From the NCBI RefSeq assembly GCF_020515525.1, contig NZ_JAIYEP010000035.1:1-43981 (forward strand): a stretch of DNA of 43,981 nt. Reading direction: 5' to 3'. The position numbers and the translations under genes were made by a program. Under the pieces are notes generated by a model that saw nothing but the letters and a program-made list of their open reading frames with translations, was not told the origin of the DNA and did no database searches. Within the stretch, counting starts at the first letter, position 1. Every line of letters begins with the position of its first letter. Shown here piece by piece: positions 24,035-34,054 of this stretch. This DNA is from Rhodococcus yananensis. GTDB lineage: Bacteria > Actinomycetota > Actinomycetes > Mycobacteriales > Mycobacteriaceae.

Positions 24035-24807
24035 CACCTCACCCTCGATACGACAGTGCGCCCCGCCTGCGCCGCGCTGCACTGCTTCTCACATGTCTTC
24101 TCCTGACCTCGTGCAGCTCGGCCGACCCGCCGACGCAGACGCCGCCGGTGACCGACCCCCATTCGGTACACGCCGAATACGCACGACAGGTCACCTATCG
24201 CTGGACCGCCGAGCCGGGAATCGACCTCGAATCACCCGAAGTCCAGGTCGCCCGCGCCTTCACCGAAAGCCAGGACGCCTGGGGACGCACCGAGGACCAC
24301 CTCTCCGTCTACCCCGGCTACCCCGGTAAGACATACCAGGGCATCAGCGTCCACATCCCACCTCGTATCGGCACCACATACCTGCACATCTACGGCGTCG
24401 AACCCATCACCGACGACAACGGAGACCCCGCCACCCGCGTCACCGTCTGCTACGACAAATCGACGCGCGCGATCGAGAAGACGCCCGGGACATGGGTACC
24501 GGCCGAAACCGGCTTCAATGTCGCCGTGATCGTCACCCGGGACGACCGCACACAACCCGTCCGACCCGAACTCGATCACACCCGCCGCCTGCCGTACCCC
24601 ACCTGGGACGTCTTCACTGGATGGAATGCACACTGGGCGACCGGCCGCCATCGTTCGGAAGCGACCGTAACCAGAACCCGGTGCGCCCTCGAAATGAAGC
24701 ACTTCAACCCCGATCGCCTCTCTACCCCGATCCCTCCCCCGGTCGAACCCTTCCATCCCGGCTGGCCCGTCGCAGTCGACACACCCGCAGACCAGCAGCC
24801 GCGATGA
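24031..24807 (+). CDS. Tandem lipoprotein, copy 2
   Basis: The 258-residue protein is almost identical to copy 1 from the lipidated Cys onward. Visible changes include Asp to Glu in DLESPEV, Thr to Ala in VQVARAF, EE to EK in AIEKTPG, Ala to Val in ATVTRTR and Arg to Leu in PDRLSTP. The signal peptide is unlike that of copy 1 (RRAALLLTCLLLTSC, Cys28). The ATG overlaps the previous stop by 4 nt (ATGA), so this is a translated gene in register, not a broken duplicate. Confidence 0.75.
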   Translation: MTPHPRYDSAPRLRRAALLLTCLLLTSCSSADPPTQTPPVTDPHSVHAEYARQVTYRWTAEPGIDLESPEVQVARAFTESQDAWGRTEDHLSVYPGYPGKTYQGISVHIPPRIGTTYLHIYGVEPITDDNGDPATRVTVCYDKSTRAIEKTPGTWVPAETGFNVAVIVTRDDRTQPVRPELDHTRRLPYPTWDVFTGWNAHWATGRHRSEATVTRTRCALEMKHFNPDRLSTPIPPPVEPFHPGWPVAVDTPADQQPR

Positions 24808-25580
24808 CACCTCACCCTCGATACGACAGTGCACCCCACCTGCGCCGCGCTGCACTGCTTCTCACATGTCTTCTCCTGACCTCGTGCAGCTCGGCCGACC
24901 CGCCGACGCAGACGTCGCCGGTGACCGACCCCCATTCGGTACACGCCGAATACGCACGACAGGTCACCTATCGCTGGACCGCCGAGCCGGGAATCGACCT
25001 CGACTCACCCGAAGTCCAGGTCGCCCGCGCCTTCACCGAAAGCCAGGACGCCTGGGGACGCACCGAGGACCACCTCTCCGTCTACCCCGGCTACCCCGGC
25101 AAGACATACCAGGGCATCAGCGTCCACATCCCACCTCGTATCGGCACCACATACCTGCACATCTACGGCGTCGAACCCATCACCGACGACAACGGAGACC
25201 CCGCCACCCGCGTCACCGTCTGCTACGACCTGTCGGCGCGCGCGATCGAGAAGACGCCCGGGACATGGGTACCGGTCGAAACCGGTTTCAATGTCGGAGT
25301 CGTCGTCACCCGGGACGACCGCACACAACCCGTCCGACCCGAACTCGATCACACCCGCCGCCTGCCGTACCCCACCTGGGACGTCTTCACTGGATGGAAT
25401 GCACACTGGGCGACCGACTACCGCCATCTGGAAGAAGACATACCCGGAACCCGGTGCGCCCTCGAAATGAAGCACTTCAACCCCGATCGCCTCTCTACCC
25501 CGATCCCTCCCCCGGTCGAACCCTTCCATCCCGGCTGGCCCGTCGCAGTCGACACACCCGCAGACCAGCAGCCGCGATGA
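24804..25580 (+). CDS. Tandem lipoprotein, copy 3
   Basis: The 258-residue protein has the same signal peptide as copy 2 (Cys28) and the same body, with divergence in two patches: YDLSARAIEKTPGTWVPVE to NVGVVV, replacing YDKSTRA to NVAVIV, and ATDYRHLEEDIPGTR, replacing ATGRHRSEATVTRTR. The rest is nearly identical, so changes are patchy rather than spread, as expected from gene conversion or selection on two surface loops. It starts in the previous stop (ATGA). Confidence 0.75.
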   Translation: MTPHPRYDSAPHLRRAALLLTCLLLTSCSSADPPTQTSPVTDPHSVHAEYARQVTYRWTAEPGIDLDSPEVQVARAFTESQDAWGRTEDHLSVYPGYPGKTYQGISVHIPPRIGTTYLHIYGVEPITDDNGDPATRVTVCYDLSARAIEKTPGTWVPVETGFNVGVVVTRDDRTQPVRPELDHTRRLPYPTWDVFTGWNAHWATDYRHLEEDIPGTRCALEMKHFNPDRLSTPIPPPVEPFHPGWPVAVDTPADQQPR

Positions 25581-25627
25581 CACCTCACTCCCCACGCGGC
25601 CGACGCCATCGCAACGGAGGTACCACC

Positions 25628-26356
25628 GTGATCCACGTCCGACACAACACCGGAGCGCGCGCGACCGTCGTCGCCGCGCTGATCGTCGCGGTCGCGACCG
25701 GGTGCGGCACCACGCCCGAACCCGATCCGTATGCGACGCTCGGCGGCGACGCCGCGGTGGCGTCGTATCGGTGGTTCGCCGAGGGCGACATCGATCTCGA
25801 ATCGCCGGAGATGCAGGTGGTCCGCGCGTACGTCGAAAGCCTGGACGCGTGGCTCCGCACCAAGGACAAGGACGCTGTCTACACGGGATTCGACGACTTC
25901 ATCGACCCCGATTCGGATCCCGCTCCACAGCGCGGCACAGTGAATCTGCACGTGTTCGACGTGGAACCCGACACGGATTTCGAGGGCCGACCGTCTACGC
26001 GGGTCGGAGTGTGCTTCGACTACTCCGGCCGGCCGGAGGAGAATTCCGACACCGGCGAGTGGCGTATCCGCCGAACGGCCTACTACGACTCGATGTATGT
26101 CACGCGCACCGACCCGGCCACACCGAACAGTCCCGCAATCGACCCGCAGCACCGGCTGCCGTATCCGACGTGGAATGTGTTCGACGGGTGGGATGTGCAG
26201 CGGTTCAACGACATGCGCACCGATCCGGAGTCGCCGCGCACGCGGTGCCTGAACGATCCGCCGTTCGATCTCCGCGCATACCGGAACCCTCCGGTCCGGA
26301 TACCTCCGGTCGTCGAACCGGCCGGCCCGGGCTGGCCGACGGTCATCGACGGGTGA
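25628..26356 (+). CDS. Diverged fourth lipoprotein paralogue
   Basis: This 242-residue relative of the tandem copies keeps the same backbone: YRWFAEGDIDLESPEMQVVR, ESLDAW, HVFDVEPDTDFEGRPSTRV, HRLPYPTWNVFDGWDV and the end PPVVEPAGPGWPTVID. About half or more of the residues differ. The GTG start is chosen because a strong GGAGGT lies 7 nt upstream and the resulting signal peptide ends in a lipobox-like ATGC (Cys26). An in-frame ATG at 25577, a relic of the repeat boundary, would add 17 polar residues. It probably represents the older paralogue from which the array is distinct. It is convergent with hemH, 9 nt away. Confidence 0.75.
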   Translation: MIHVRHNTGARATVVAALIVAVATGCGTTPEPDPYATLGGDAAVASYRWFAEGDIDLESPEMQVVRAYVESLDAWLRTKDKDAVYTGFDDFIDPDSDPAPQRGTVNLHVFDVEPDTDFEGRPSTRVGVCFDYSGRPEENSDTGEWRIRRTAYYDSMYVTRTDPATPNSPAIDPQHRLPYPTWNVFDGWDVQRFNDMRTDPESPRTRCLNDPPFDLRAYRNPPVRIPPVVEPAGPGWPTVIDG

Positions 26357-26365
26357 GCACCCGTC

Positions 26366-27421
26366 TCACCGCGACACCGGAAGAGTGCAGCACGCGGCGG
26401 CGCGACCGTCGTCGGTGACACCGAGCATCGGCAGCGCGCCGAGTCGCTGTGCGGACGCACCGTCGGTCATCTCCTGCACCAGTACGCGCACGAGTTGCGC
26501 GAACCGGGGATCGGTACCGATGGTCGCGGCCCGCACGTATCCCATGCCGAGTGCGGCGGCGTGGTCGCGGGCTTCGGTGTCGAGGTCCCACACCACCTCG
26601 AGGTGATCGGAGACGAAGCCGATGGGCACCACGATGACCGCCTCGACACCGCGCGCGTGCAAATCGTCGAGGTGGTCGACGATGTCCGGTTCGAGCCACG
26701 GGACCTGCGGCGGCCCCGATCGGGACTGCCACACCCGGTCGTAGTCGTCGACCCCGGCGGCGGCAGCCACGAGCGCACAGGCCTCGCCGACCTGACGGCT
26801 GTAGAGGTTCCCTCCGAGATCGGTGGGTCCGTCGGCGGCGTCGGCACGGATCGGGATCGAGTGTGCGGTGAACACGACCCGAGCCCCGTCCCGCACGTCG
26901 TCGGGAAGGTCCGCGCGGGCCGCGGTGATCGCGTCGGCGGCCGCCGCGACGGCAAGCGGATGATCGTAGAACTGGCGCAGTTTCGTCAGCGCGGGAGCCT
27001 CCGCGCCGACGGTGTCGCGGGCCCGGGCGAGATCCTCGTGGTACTGGCGGCATCCGGAGTAGCCGCCCCACGCGGATGTGGCGAACACGAGCGCGTTGCG
27101 CACACCGTCACCTGCCATCTCCGCGACGGTGTCCTCGACGAACGGATGCCAGTTGCGGTTGCCGAAGTAGATCGGCAGATCGATTCCGTGCGCATCGAAT
27201 TCGGTGCGCACAGCTTCGATGATCGCCCGGTTGAGGGCATTGATCGGGGACACACCCCCGAAGTGCAGATAGTGCTGGGCCACCTCGTCGAGGCGTTCCG
27301 GAGGCACACCGCGCCCTCGGGTGACGTTCTCGAGGAACGGCCGGACGTCGTCGGGGCCCTCGGGGCCACCGAACGACAGCACCATCAGCGCGTCGAAGGG
27401 TTCGGGGGTGTGTTCCGTCAC
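26366..27421 (-). CDS. hemH: Ferrochelatase (coproporphyrin III ferrochelatase type)
   Basis: This 351-residue enzyme inserts Fe2+ into the porphyrin in the last part of haem synthesis; actinobacterial members use coproporphyrin III (also named cpfC). Conserved stretches are [20 protein letters not shown], the metal-site His in [11 protein letters not shown], and the region [11 protein letters not shown]. Cysteines in [10 protein letters not shown] and the C-terminal AAACC match the cluster ligands expected of the [2Fe-2S]-containing actinobacterial enzymes. The GTG start has AGGAG about 8 nt upstream. It follows inhA by 14 nt in the fabG1-inhA-hemH order known from mycobacteria. Confidence 0.95.
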   Translation of the reverse strand: MTEHTPEPFDALMVLSFGGPEGPDDVRPFLENVTRGRGVPPERLDEVAQHYLHFGGVSPINALNRAIIEAVRTEFDAHGIDLPIYFGNRNWHPFVEDTVAEMAGDGVRNALVFATSAWGGYSGCRQYHEDLARARDTVGAEAPALTKLRQFYDHPLAVAAAADAITAARADLPDDVRDGARVVFTAHSIPIRADAADGPTDLGGNLYSRQVGEACALVAAAAGVDDYDRVWQSRSGPPQVPWLEPDIVDHLDDLHARGVEAVIVVPIGFVSDHLEVVWDLDTEARDHAAALGMGYVRAATIGTDPRFAQLVRVLVQEMTDGASAQRLGALPMLGVTDDGRAAACCTLPVSR

Positions 27422-27435
27422 GGGTGCGCTCCTGG

Positions 27436-28242
27436 TCAGATGCCGAACGGGACCTGCGAATGGAAACCACCGTCGACGTAGACGATCGACCCCGTGGTTC
27501 CCGGCATCCAGTCGGACAACATCGTGCAGACGGTCTTTGCGACCGGCGTCGGATCGTCGACGTCCCAGCCGATCGGTGACGCGGCCGCCCACCCCTCGTT
27601 GAGGCGGTTCATCTCGGCACCCGGACCGGTAGCATCACCGGCGATGGCTTTGGCCGCAAGGGTCTTGATCGGCCCCGCGGACACGAGATTCGAACGCACA
27701 CCGTGCGGCCCGACCTCCTTCGCCACGTACCGGTTGACGGCCTCGAGGGTCGCCTTGGACACGCCCATCCAGTTGTAGAACGGCATGGCACGCGACGGAT
27801 CGAAATCCATGCCGACGATCGCCGAACCGTCGGTCAGAACGGGCAACAGCGCCTTCGCCAGCGACGCATACGAGTAGGCGGAGATCTCGATGGCGGCGGA
27901 GATGTCCGACCACGGGGCGTCGAGGAAGGGGCTGCCGAGCCCGGACCGCGGGGAGAACGCGATCGAGTGCACCACGCCGTCGATGCCGTCGGGTGCGTGT
28001 TCACGAACCCGGTCGGCGAGGGTCGCCAGATGCTCGGGATCCTGCACGTTCAGTTCGATCGCGGGGGGCACCGGCTGCGGGAGCCGCTGCGCGATCCGGT
28101 CGATCAGTCGGAGCCGGTCGAAACCGGTGATGATCACCTTGGCGCCCTGTTCCTGCGCGACCTTCGCGGTGTGGAAGGCGATGGAGGCGTCGGTGATGAT
28201 GCCGGTGACGAGGATGGTCTTGCCGTCGAGCAGTCCGCCCAT
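27436..28242 (-). CDS. inhA: Enoyl-[ACP] reductase (NADH) InhA
   Basis: This 268-residue enzyme performs the last reduction in each FAS-II elongation cycle, giving mycolate precursors. It has [10 protein letters not shown] at the nucleotide loop, VVHSIAFSP with Ser93 (equivalent to M. tuberculosis Ser94), [16 protein letters not shown] with Phe147 and Tyr156, and Lys163 (M. tuberculosis Phe149, Tyr158 and Lys165). These residues define the NADH/acyl site and the isoniazid-adduct pocket. It lies between fabG1 (52-nt gap) and hemH. Its presence is good evidence that the host makes mycolic acids. Confidence 0.97.
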   Translation of the reverse strand: MGGLLDGKTILVTGIITDASIAFHTAKVAQEQGAKVIITGFDRLRLIDRIAQRLPQPVPPAIELNVQDPEHLATLADRVREHAPDGIDGVVHSIAFSPRSGLGSPFLDAPWSDISAAIEISAYSYASLAKALLPVLTDGSAIVGMDFDPSRAMPFYNWMGVSKATLEAVNRYVAKEVGPHGVRSNLVSAGPIKTLAAKAIAGDATGPGAEMNRLNEGWAAASPIGWDVDDPTPVAKTVCTMLSDWMPGTTGSIVYVDGGFHSQVPFGI

Positions 28243-28294
28243 GAGTGTGGAAGTCCTTCGGTGAGTATCGGATTCGGTCCGGATTCGCGGACGG

Positions 28295-29107
<813 letters not shown>

Positions 29108-30088
29108 TCAGGGCAGGCGCTGACGCAGCACCATCGCGGCGACGAGCCCACCGGTGACGGCGAGGACACCGAGCAGCAGCCAGGGCCGGCTGGCGTCGCC
29201 CCGGGTTGTTTCGAACCCGATCTGTTCTTCGAGGGTGTCGTAGGCACCGTGCAGTTCCTCGAGGCTCGAGGCGGTGAAGAACGAGCCACCGGAGAGGTTC
29301 GCGATCTCCTCGAGGGACGGATCGTCGACGGGCACCGCGATCCGTTCGTCCTCGATGGTGACGGTGCCGTACTGGGTACCGAACGAGATCGTCGAGACGG
29401 GGATGCCCTTGTCGGCGGCCTGCCGCGCGGCGGTGAACCCACCACGCGGATCGTCGGGGGATTCCGGGACGGTCTGTTTGCCGTCGGAGAGCAGCACGAT
29501 CCTCGCCGGAGGCGCCTGGTCACCGCCGCCGAGGACCGCGGCGAGCGTGTCTATGGCCTGCATGGAGGTGAAGATCGCCTCGCCGGTCGCGGTGCGTTCG
29601 CTCAGTTGCAGCTGGTCGATGGCGGTCTTGGTGGCTGCCCGGTTGGTGGTCGGTGACACCAGCACCGACGCGGTACCGGAGAACGCGACGAGCCCCAGGT
29701 TGATGCCGGGCGTCAGCCCGTCCGCGAAGTCCTTCGCCGCCTCCTGCGCGGCCGCCAGTCGTGACGGTTCGATGTCGGTGGACTCCATCGACAGCGACAC
29801 GTCGATGGCCAGGACCACGGTCGCGCGATTGCGGGGCACCCGCTGCTCGGCGGTCGGTCCGGCCAGCGCCACGGTGAGCAGCGCCAGTCCGACCAGAAGC
29901 AGCGCAACCGGCACGTGTCGGCTCCGCCCGGGGCGGTCGGGGGCCACCTTGTCGAGCAGTTCGAAGTTCGTGAACCGCAGAGTGTGGGCGAGACGGCGGC
30001 GTTGCACGACGACGTAGGCGACGCCGAGCGCAGCGACGACGATCAGGAACAGCAACCACCACGGTGATGCGAACCCGGAGAGGCTCAT
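29108..30088 (-). CDS. VWA-domain membrane protein (Rv1481-like)
   Basis: The 326-residue protein has an N-terminal helix ([19 protein letters not shown]), a second near residues 60-78, then a von Willebrand A domain. The metal-binding DxSxS is intact ([12 protein letters not shown]), with T/D loops such as [14 protein letters not shown] and [12 protein letters not shown] last helix ends the protein. The family works with MoxR ATPases and DUF58 proteins, probably as a metal-dependent membrane adaptor; M. tuberculosis Rv1481 is the equivalent. The ATG overlaps the DUF58 stop by 4 nt. Confidence 0.92.
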   Translation of the reverse strand: MSLSGFASPWWLLFLIVVAALGVAYVVVQRRRLAHTLRFTNFELLDKVAPDRPGRSRHVPVALLLVGLALLTVALAGPTAEQRVPRNRATVVLAIDVSLSMESTDIEPSRLAAAQEAAKDFADGLTPGINLGLVAFSGTASVLVSPTTNRAATKTAIDQLQLSERTATGEAIFTSMQAIDTLAAVLGGGDQAPPARIVLLSDGKQTVPESPDDPRGGFTAARQAADKGIPVSTISFGTQYGTVTIEDERIAVPVDDPSLEEIANLSGGSFFTASSLEELHGAYDTLEEQIGFETTRGDASRPWLLLGVLAVTGGLVAAMVLRQRLP

Positions 30089-31056
30089 CGTGTCCCCCGT
30101 CCTGCCGCGCGACCGGCGCGCGGTGCACCGAAACTGTGTCGACGCGCCACGACGAATCGAACGATGTCGGCGATCCAGTCACGGTCGGTGCGCAGCGTCA
30201 GCAGCGGTGCACCACAGTGGCGCAGTGCCTGCTGCACCGCGGCGCGCTGCTGCGCGGCGGCATGGGCATAGTCGGCACGCAACCGAGGGGTGGTGGTGAA
30301 CTCCCGCGTACGGCCGGTCTCCGGATCGTGCAGGACCACGTCCCCGAGGTCGGGCAGTTCGAGATCACGTCGGTCGAGGACCTCGACGGCGAGCAGGTCG
30401 TGCCGTCCGGACAGTGCCCGCAGCGGCCGCTCCCAGTCGAGTGGTCCGAGGAAGTCGCTGATGACGACGATCAGCCCGCGGCGCCGCTCCGGCCGGCGCA
30501 GCGAATCCACGAGTCCGGCGAGGTCACCGCGGGTGCCGTCGGGCGCGTGCGGAGCCGTTGCGACGGTGCGCAGCAGCGACTGCGCGTAGAGACGCCCCCC
30601 GCGCGCGGGGATCCGGACGGTGTCGCGACCGGTGGACACGACCGCGCCGATCCGGTTGCCGCCTCCACTGGTCAGATGCGCGATTGCGGCGACCGCCGCC
30701 ACCGCCAGGTCCCGCTTCTCGCACGTCCCCGTGCCGAAGTCGAGGCTGGCGGACAGGTCGACTGCCAGCCAGGTCTCGAGTTCCCGGTCGGCGACGGTCT
30801 GCCGCACGTGCGGGTGCGTGGTGCGGGCGGTGACCGACCAGTCCATCTGCCGGACGTCGTCGCCGGGTTGGTATTCGCGGGCGTCGCCGGGTTCCGATCC
30901 GGGTCCGGGGATCAGGCCGAGATGATCACCGTGCAGAACACCGTCGAGTCGGCGCCGCACCGTCAGTTCGAGGGTGCGCAGCGCCGCGGTGAGCGCGGGA
31001 TCGGTCAGTCGGCCGGACCGGAACGACGGCGGCGACGCGGAGTCGCGTTCGCTCAC
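30085..31056 (-). CDS. DUF58 protein (Rv1480-like)
   Basis: The 323-residue cytosolic protein has the DUF58 core [20 protein letters not shown] followed by [12 protein letters not shown], a VWA-like strand. A central arginine-rich section ([18 protein letters not shown]) and a C-terminal Ala/Arg-rich tail follow. DUF58 proteins are co-encoded with MoxR ATPases and may deliver clients to them. The GTG start overlaps the moxR stop (GTGA), and its own stop overlaps the VWA start. Confidence 0.92.
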   Translation of the reverse strand: MSERDSASPPSFRSGRLTDPALTAALRTLELTVRRRLDGVLHGDHLGLIPGPGSEPGDAREYQPGDDVRQMDWSVTARTTHPHVRQTVADRELETWLAVDLSASLDFGTGTCEKRDLAVAAVAAIAHLTSGGGNRIGAVVSTGRDTVRIPARGGRLYAQSLLRTVATAPHAPDGTRGDLAGLVDSLRRPERRRGLIVVISDFLGPLDWERPLRALSGRHDLLAVEVLDRRDLELPDLGDVVLHDPETGRTREFTTTPRLRADYAHAAAQQRAAVQQALRHCGAPLLTLRTDRDWIADIVRFVVARRHSFGAPRAGRAAGRGTR

Positions 31057-32348
31057 CGCGGTGCCGCACCTGCCTCGGGCCCGGCGGCCGGTGCACCGGC
31101 CGCCGCGGGAACCCGCGGAGCTGCGGGCGGCGGCGTCGTGACCTGCGGAGCGACCTGCGGCAGACCGACGGTCTGCAGGATCCGGGTGATGATGTGGTCG
31201 GGTGAGACGTCGTCGGCGAGCGCGTCGTACGACAGCACGAGCCGGTGCCGCAGCACGTCGGGGATGACGTCGAGGACGTCCTGGGGCACCACATAGTCGC
31301 GGCCACGCACGAGTGCGAGGGCGCGGGCCGCGGAAATGATCCCGAGGGTTGCGCGCGGGGACGCCCCGTACGCTATCCAGCCCCGCACGTCGTCGAGCCC
31401 GAGTTCTGCCGGGGCACGGGTCGCGAAGATCACGCGCACGACGTAGTCGACGAGTGCGTGGTGCACGAACACGCGGGAGGCGACACGCTGCAACCGGATC
31501 AGGTCGTCGTTGCCGAGGACCTGCTTCGGTTCGGGGGCGGCCACGCCCATGCGGTAGACGATCTCGCGTTCCTCCTCGACGCTGGGGTAGTCGACGAGCA
31601 CCTTGAACAGGAAGCGGTCCCGCTGGGCTTCCGGCAGTGGATAGACCCCTTCGTTCTCGATCGGATTCTGCGTGGCCATCACCAGGAACGGTTCCGGCAT
31701 CGGGAAGGTCTTCCCACCGATCGTCACGTGCCGTTCCGCCATCACCTCGAGCAGCGCCGACTGCACCTTCGCGGGGGCGCGGTTGATCTCGTCTGCGAGC
31801 ACGAAGTTCGCGACGACAGGACCGAGCTCGGTGTCGAATTCCTCCCGGCCCTGCCGGTAGATGCGGGTACCCACCAGGTCTGTGGGCACGAGATCCGGCG
31901 TGAACTGCACACGCGAGAAGCTGCCTCCGACGACCTTGGCGAACGTCTCGACCGCGAGGGTCTTGGCGACACCGGGCACGCCCTCGAGCAGGACGTGCCC
32001 TTTGGCGAGGACACCGACGAGCATCCGTTCGACGAGCAGATCCTGGCCGACGATGACCCTTTTGACCTCGTACACGGCCTTTTCTAGCAGCCGCACATCC
32101 TGCCCGAGATCGCGCGGGGCATCCGCGGCCGGCGCAGCGCTCTTCGACGTGTTCACGGGCCCGTTGCCGTTGCCCGATGCCGGTCCCCCCGCAGTCCTCG
32201 CTCCCGCAGTACCCGGTTGTTGTGCCGGGACGGATGCGCCACCGGGCCGCTGATCCGCCTGGACGCTGCCGGTCCCTTCTCCGGCCCGGGCGCCTCCCTG
32301 CGCCCGAGGTCCGGTCGTGCCCGACGTCCCACCCTCACGTGAGGTCAC
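31053..32348 (-). CDS. moxR1: MoxR-family AAA+ ATPase
   Basis: The ATPase of about 431 residues has Walker A GVPGVAKT, Walker B VLADEINRAP, the sensor region MATQNPIENEGVYPLPEAQ and arginine-rich later helices. The MoxR domain is preceded by about 75 Gly/Ser/Pro/Ala-rich residues and followed by a Pro/Ala-rich tail (QVTTPPPAAPRVPAAAGA), both probably disordered. MoxR proteins act as chaperones for membrane or periplasmic complexes. The start is GTG, or TTG one codon earlier; neither has a convincing ribosome-binding site. It is downstream of ripA and heads the moxR-DUF58-VWA run. Confidence 0.93.
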   Translation of the reverse strand: MTSREGGTSGTTGPRAQGGARAGEGTGSVQADQRPGGASVPAQQPGTAGARTAGGPASGNGNGPVNTSKSAAPAADAPRDLGQDVRLLEKAVYEVKRVIVGQDLLVERMLVGVLAKGHVLLEGVPGVAKTLAVETFAKVVGGSFSRVQFTPDLVPTDLVGTRIYRQGREEFDTELGPVVANFVLADEINRAPAKVQSALLEVMAERHVTIGGKTFPMPEPFLVMATQNPIENEGVYPLPEAQRDRFLFKVLVDYPSVEEEREIVYRMGVAAPEPKQVLGNDDLIRLQRVASRVFVHHALVDYVVRVIFATRAPAELGLDDVRGWIAYGASPRATLGIISAARALALVRGRDYVVPQDVLDVIPDVLRHRLVLSYDALADDVSPDHIITRILQTVGLPQVAPQVTTPPPAAPRVPAAAGAPAAGPEAGAAPR

Positions 32349-32441
32349 CAAGAATCCACCGCTTTCGCCTGTTGCTCCGCTGGACTACTCCTACCGGACC
32401 TACTATTGCAGGTGCCGAATCCCCGTGTCGTGCCCGCAGCG

Positions 32442-32456
32442 CCGAGGCGACCTCGG
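32442..32456 (-). terminator. Short hairpin after ripA
   Basis: CCGAG and CTCGG are separated by 5 nt and lie just past the ripA stop. Stem length is modest and no T-run is visible, so it may only slow transcription into moxR. Confidence 0.25.
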
Positions 32457-32464
32457 AACGGCCG

Positions 32465-34054
32465 TCACGACACCATGCGCACCACGTACGGCGTCATTCC
32501 GTCCCAGCGTACCGGCGAGATCTTCACGTGCGAACCCGACTGCGGCGCCTCGAGCATCGTGCCGTCGCCGAGATACAGGGCGACGTGCCGGCTGGCGTTC
32601 GGACCGTAGAAGATCATGTCGCCGCGCTTCATCTCGGCCGACGGAATCTGGGTGCCCGCCGTGTACTGGTATCCGGTGTAGTGCGGCAGGGAGATCCCGA
32701 TACCGGCGAAGGCGTAGATCATCAGGCCGGAACAATCGAAGCCGACCTTCTCGAAATCGCGGTAGGTGTCGGCGACGCCGCCGTCGCGGATACCCAGTGT
32801 GGGACCGTTCTCGTCGCCGCCTCCCCACGCGTAGGGCACACCGATCTGGGACAGGCCGCGGTCGATCACGGTCTCGATCGCGGCGGCACCTGTGAGTGTG
32901 GGCCGCGGTGTGGTGCGCGGCGTCGAATGCGGGCCGGTGCGTGTGCCCGGACCGTCCGATCCACGACGGTCGAAGTCGAGGTCCAGTTCGATGTCGGGTA
33001 CCAGAATCCCGTCGTCGGCACCACCCGCGTCCTCGGTGGTCGGATCGGCCCCGGTGTCGACGGGAGCCGTCCCCCCGATCGACGGAGTGGCGGGCGGATC
33101 GGGGGCCTCGAGTTCGGTGTGCGCACGCCGGCCGTCGGCGAGTTCGGCAGCGCGGGCGCGGGCGGCGGCGTCGGCGGCGACACGCACCGCGGCCTCGGCG
33201 GCAGCGGCACGCGCCGCGTCGGCCGCAGCGGCCTCGGCCGCCTCCTGTGCGCGGCGCTGTTCCTCCCATGCGACGAACTCAGCGCGCTGATCCGCGAGTC
33301 CGGCGACGGTGGTGCGGGCGGCCGCGAGCTCGTCCTGTGCCCGCTCCCGCTCCTGCTCGATCCGCTGCTTCTCGGCGGCCTGCGCGTCGAGTGCTGCGCG
33401 GGCGACGGCGATCGCCGCCTCGGCGTCGGCCCTGCGCTGCTCGGCCGCGGCGGCCGCCTCGTCGGCTGCAACCTTCGCGGCCCGCGCCCGCGAATTGCTG
33501 TTGACCTCGGCCGTGCGTGCTCGTTCGAGTGCGTCGAGCACGGCCTGCCGCCCGGACGACAGCAACCGCATCACCTGCGCGCGGTCCAGGAGGTCGCCGG
33601 GACCGTCGGTGGCGAGGAACATCCCGAGCGAGGCCCCGTTGACGCCGCGGACGTAGCTGTCGCGGGCGAAACCGTCGAAGTCGTGCTGGGCGTCGCTGAT
33701 GCGGTGTCCCGCGTCGCGCAGCGCCCGTTCTGATTCGACGACCGCCGCCGCGGCGGCGTCGGCGGCGGTGCGGGCGTTCTGCAGATCGACGAGAGCTCGA
33801 TTGACGTCTTCGCGCTTGATCGCGACCTGATCGTCCAGTTCGGCGAGTTGCTGATCGGCGCCGGCGATTTCGAGGACGAGTCGACCCACCCGGTCGAGTC
33901 CGGCGTCGACCGCCGAATCCGCGGCCTCGAGTTCGGCGTCACTCGGGTTGACCGGGGGTGCCGCTGCCGCGGTCGATCCGAGGCCGACGGCGACGACGGT
34001 GAGCAGACCGATCCCGACGAACCATCGGGGTGCGTGTGATCGTGCTCGCCGCAC
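32465..34054 (-). CDS. ripA: RipA-like NlpC/P60 peptidoglycan endopeptidase
   Basis: This protein of about 529 residues is a secreted D,L-endopeptidase needed for daughter-cell separation. It has a signal peptide in the first 45 residues (FVGIGLLTVVAVGLGSTAAAA), a long Ala/Glu/Arg coiled coil, a Pro/Thr/Asp linker, and the C-terminal NlpC/P60 domain with Cys in VGFDCSGLM and His in SRHVALYLGDG. The end, MTPYVVRMVS, matches RipA closely. It is longer than M. tuberculosis RipA (472 aa), mainly in the coiled coil. The GTG start is selected because it places the signal peptide correctly. No RipB paralogue follows; the next gene is moxR. Confidence 0.92.
   Translation of the reverse strand: MRRARSHAPRWFVGIGLLTVVAVGLGSTAAAAPPVNPSDAELEAADSAVDAGLDRVGRLVLEIAGADQQLAELDDQVAIKREDVNRALVDLQNARTAADAAAAAVVESERALRDAGHRISDAQHDFDGFARDSYVRGVNGASLGMFLATDGPGDLLDRAQVMRLLSSGRQAVLDALERARTAEVNSNSRARAAKVAADEAAAAAEQRRADAEAAIAVARAALDAQAAEKQRIEQERERAQDELAAARTTVAGLADQRAEFVAWEEQRRAQEAAEAAAADAARAAAAEAAVRVAADAAARARAAELADGRRAHTELEAPDPPATPSIGGTAPVDTGADPTTEDAGGADDGILVPDIELDLDFDRRGSDGPGTRTGPHSTPRTTPRPTLTGAAAIETVIDRGLSQIGVPYAWGGGDENGPTLGIRDGGVADTYRDFEKVGFDCSGLMIYAFAGIGISLPHYTGYQYTAGTQIPSAEMKRGDMIFYGPNASRHVALYLGDGTMLEAPQSGSHVKISPVRWDGMTPYVVRMVS

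Larger units (their letters stand above)
23341..25590 (+). repeat. 773-bp tandem repeat covering the lipoprotein genes
   Basis: Corresponding sites recur with a constant 773-nt step (the GACCCGCCGAC site at 23351, 24124 and 24897; starts at 24031 and 24804). Units 2 and 3 are near-identical throughout, including their signal-peptide region. Unit 1 joins the array only after its own signal-peptide coding. The first 12 bases of the unit (ATGACACCTCAC) reappear at 25577, after unit 3, where the diverged fourth gene begins, marking the repeat boundary. Confidence 0.9.

Noticed and set aside
23341-25590. CRISPR array
   Set aside because: The period is 773 bp with coding content; there are no short repeats with unique spacers.
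23459-25595. Repeated minus-strand frames of about 200 aa over the lipoproteins
   Set aside because: They recur only because the plus-strand genes are duplicated; no signal peptide, motif or ribosome-binding site is present.
25577-25628. ATG at 25577 as the start of the fourth lipoprotein
   Set aside because: It is a leftover of the repeat boundary; the GTG at 25628 has a strong ribosome-binding site and a proper signal peptide.
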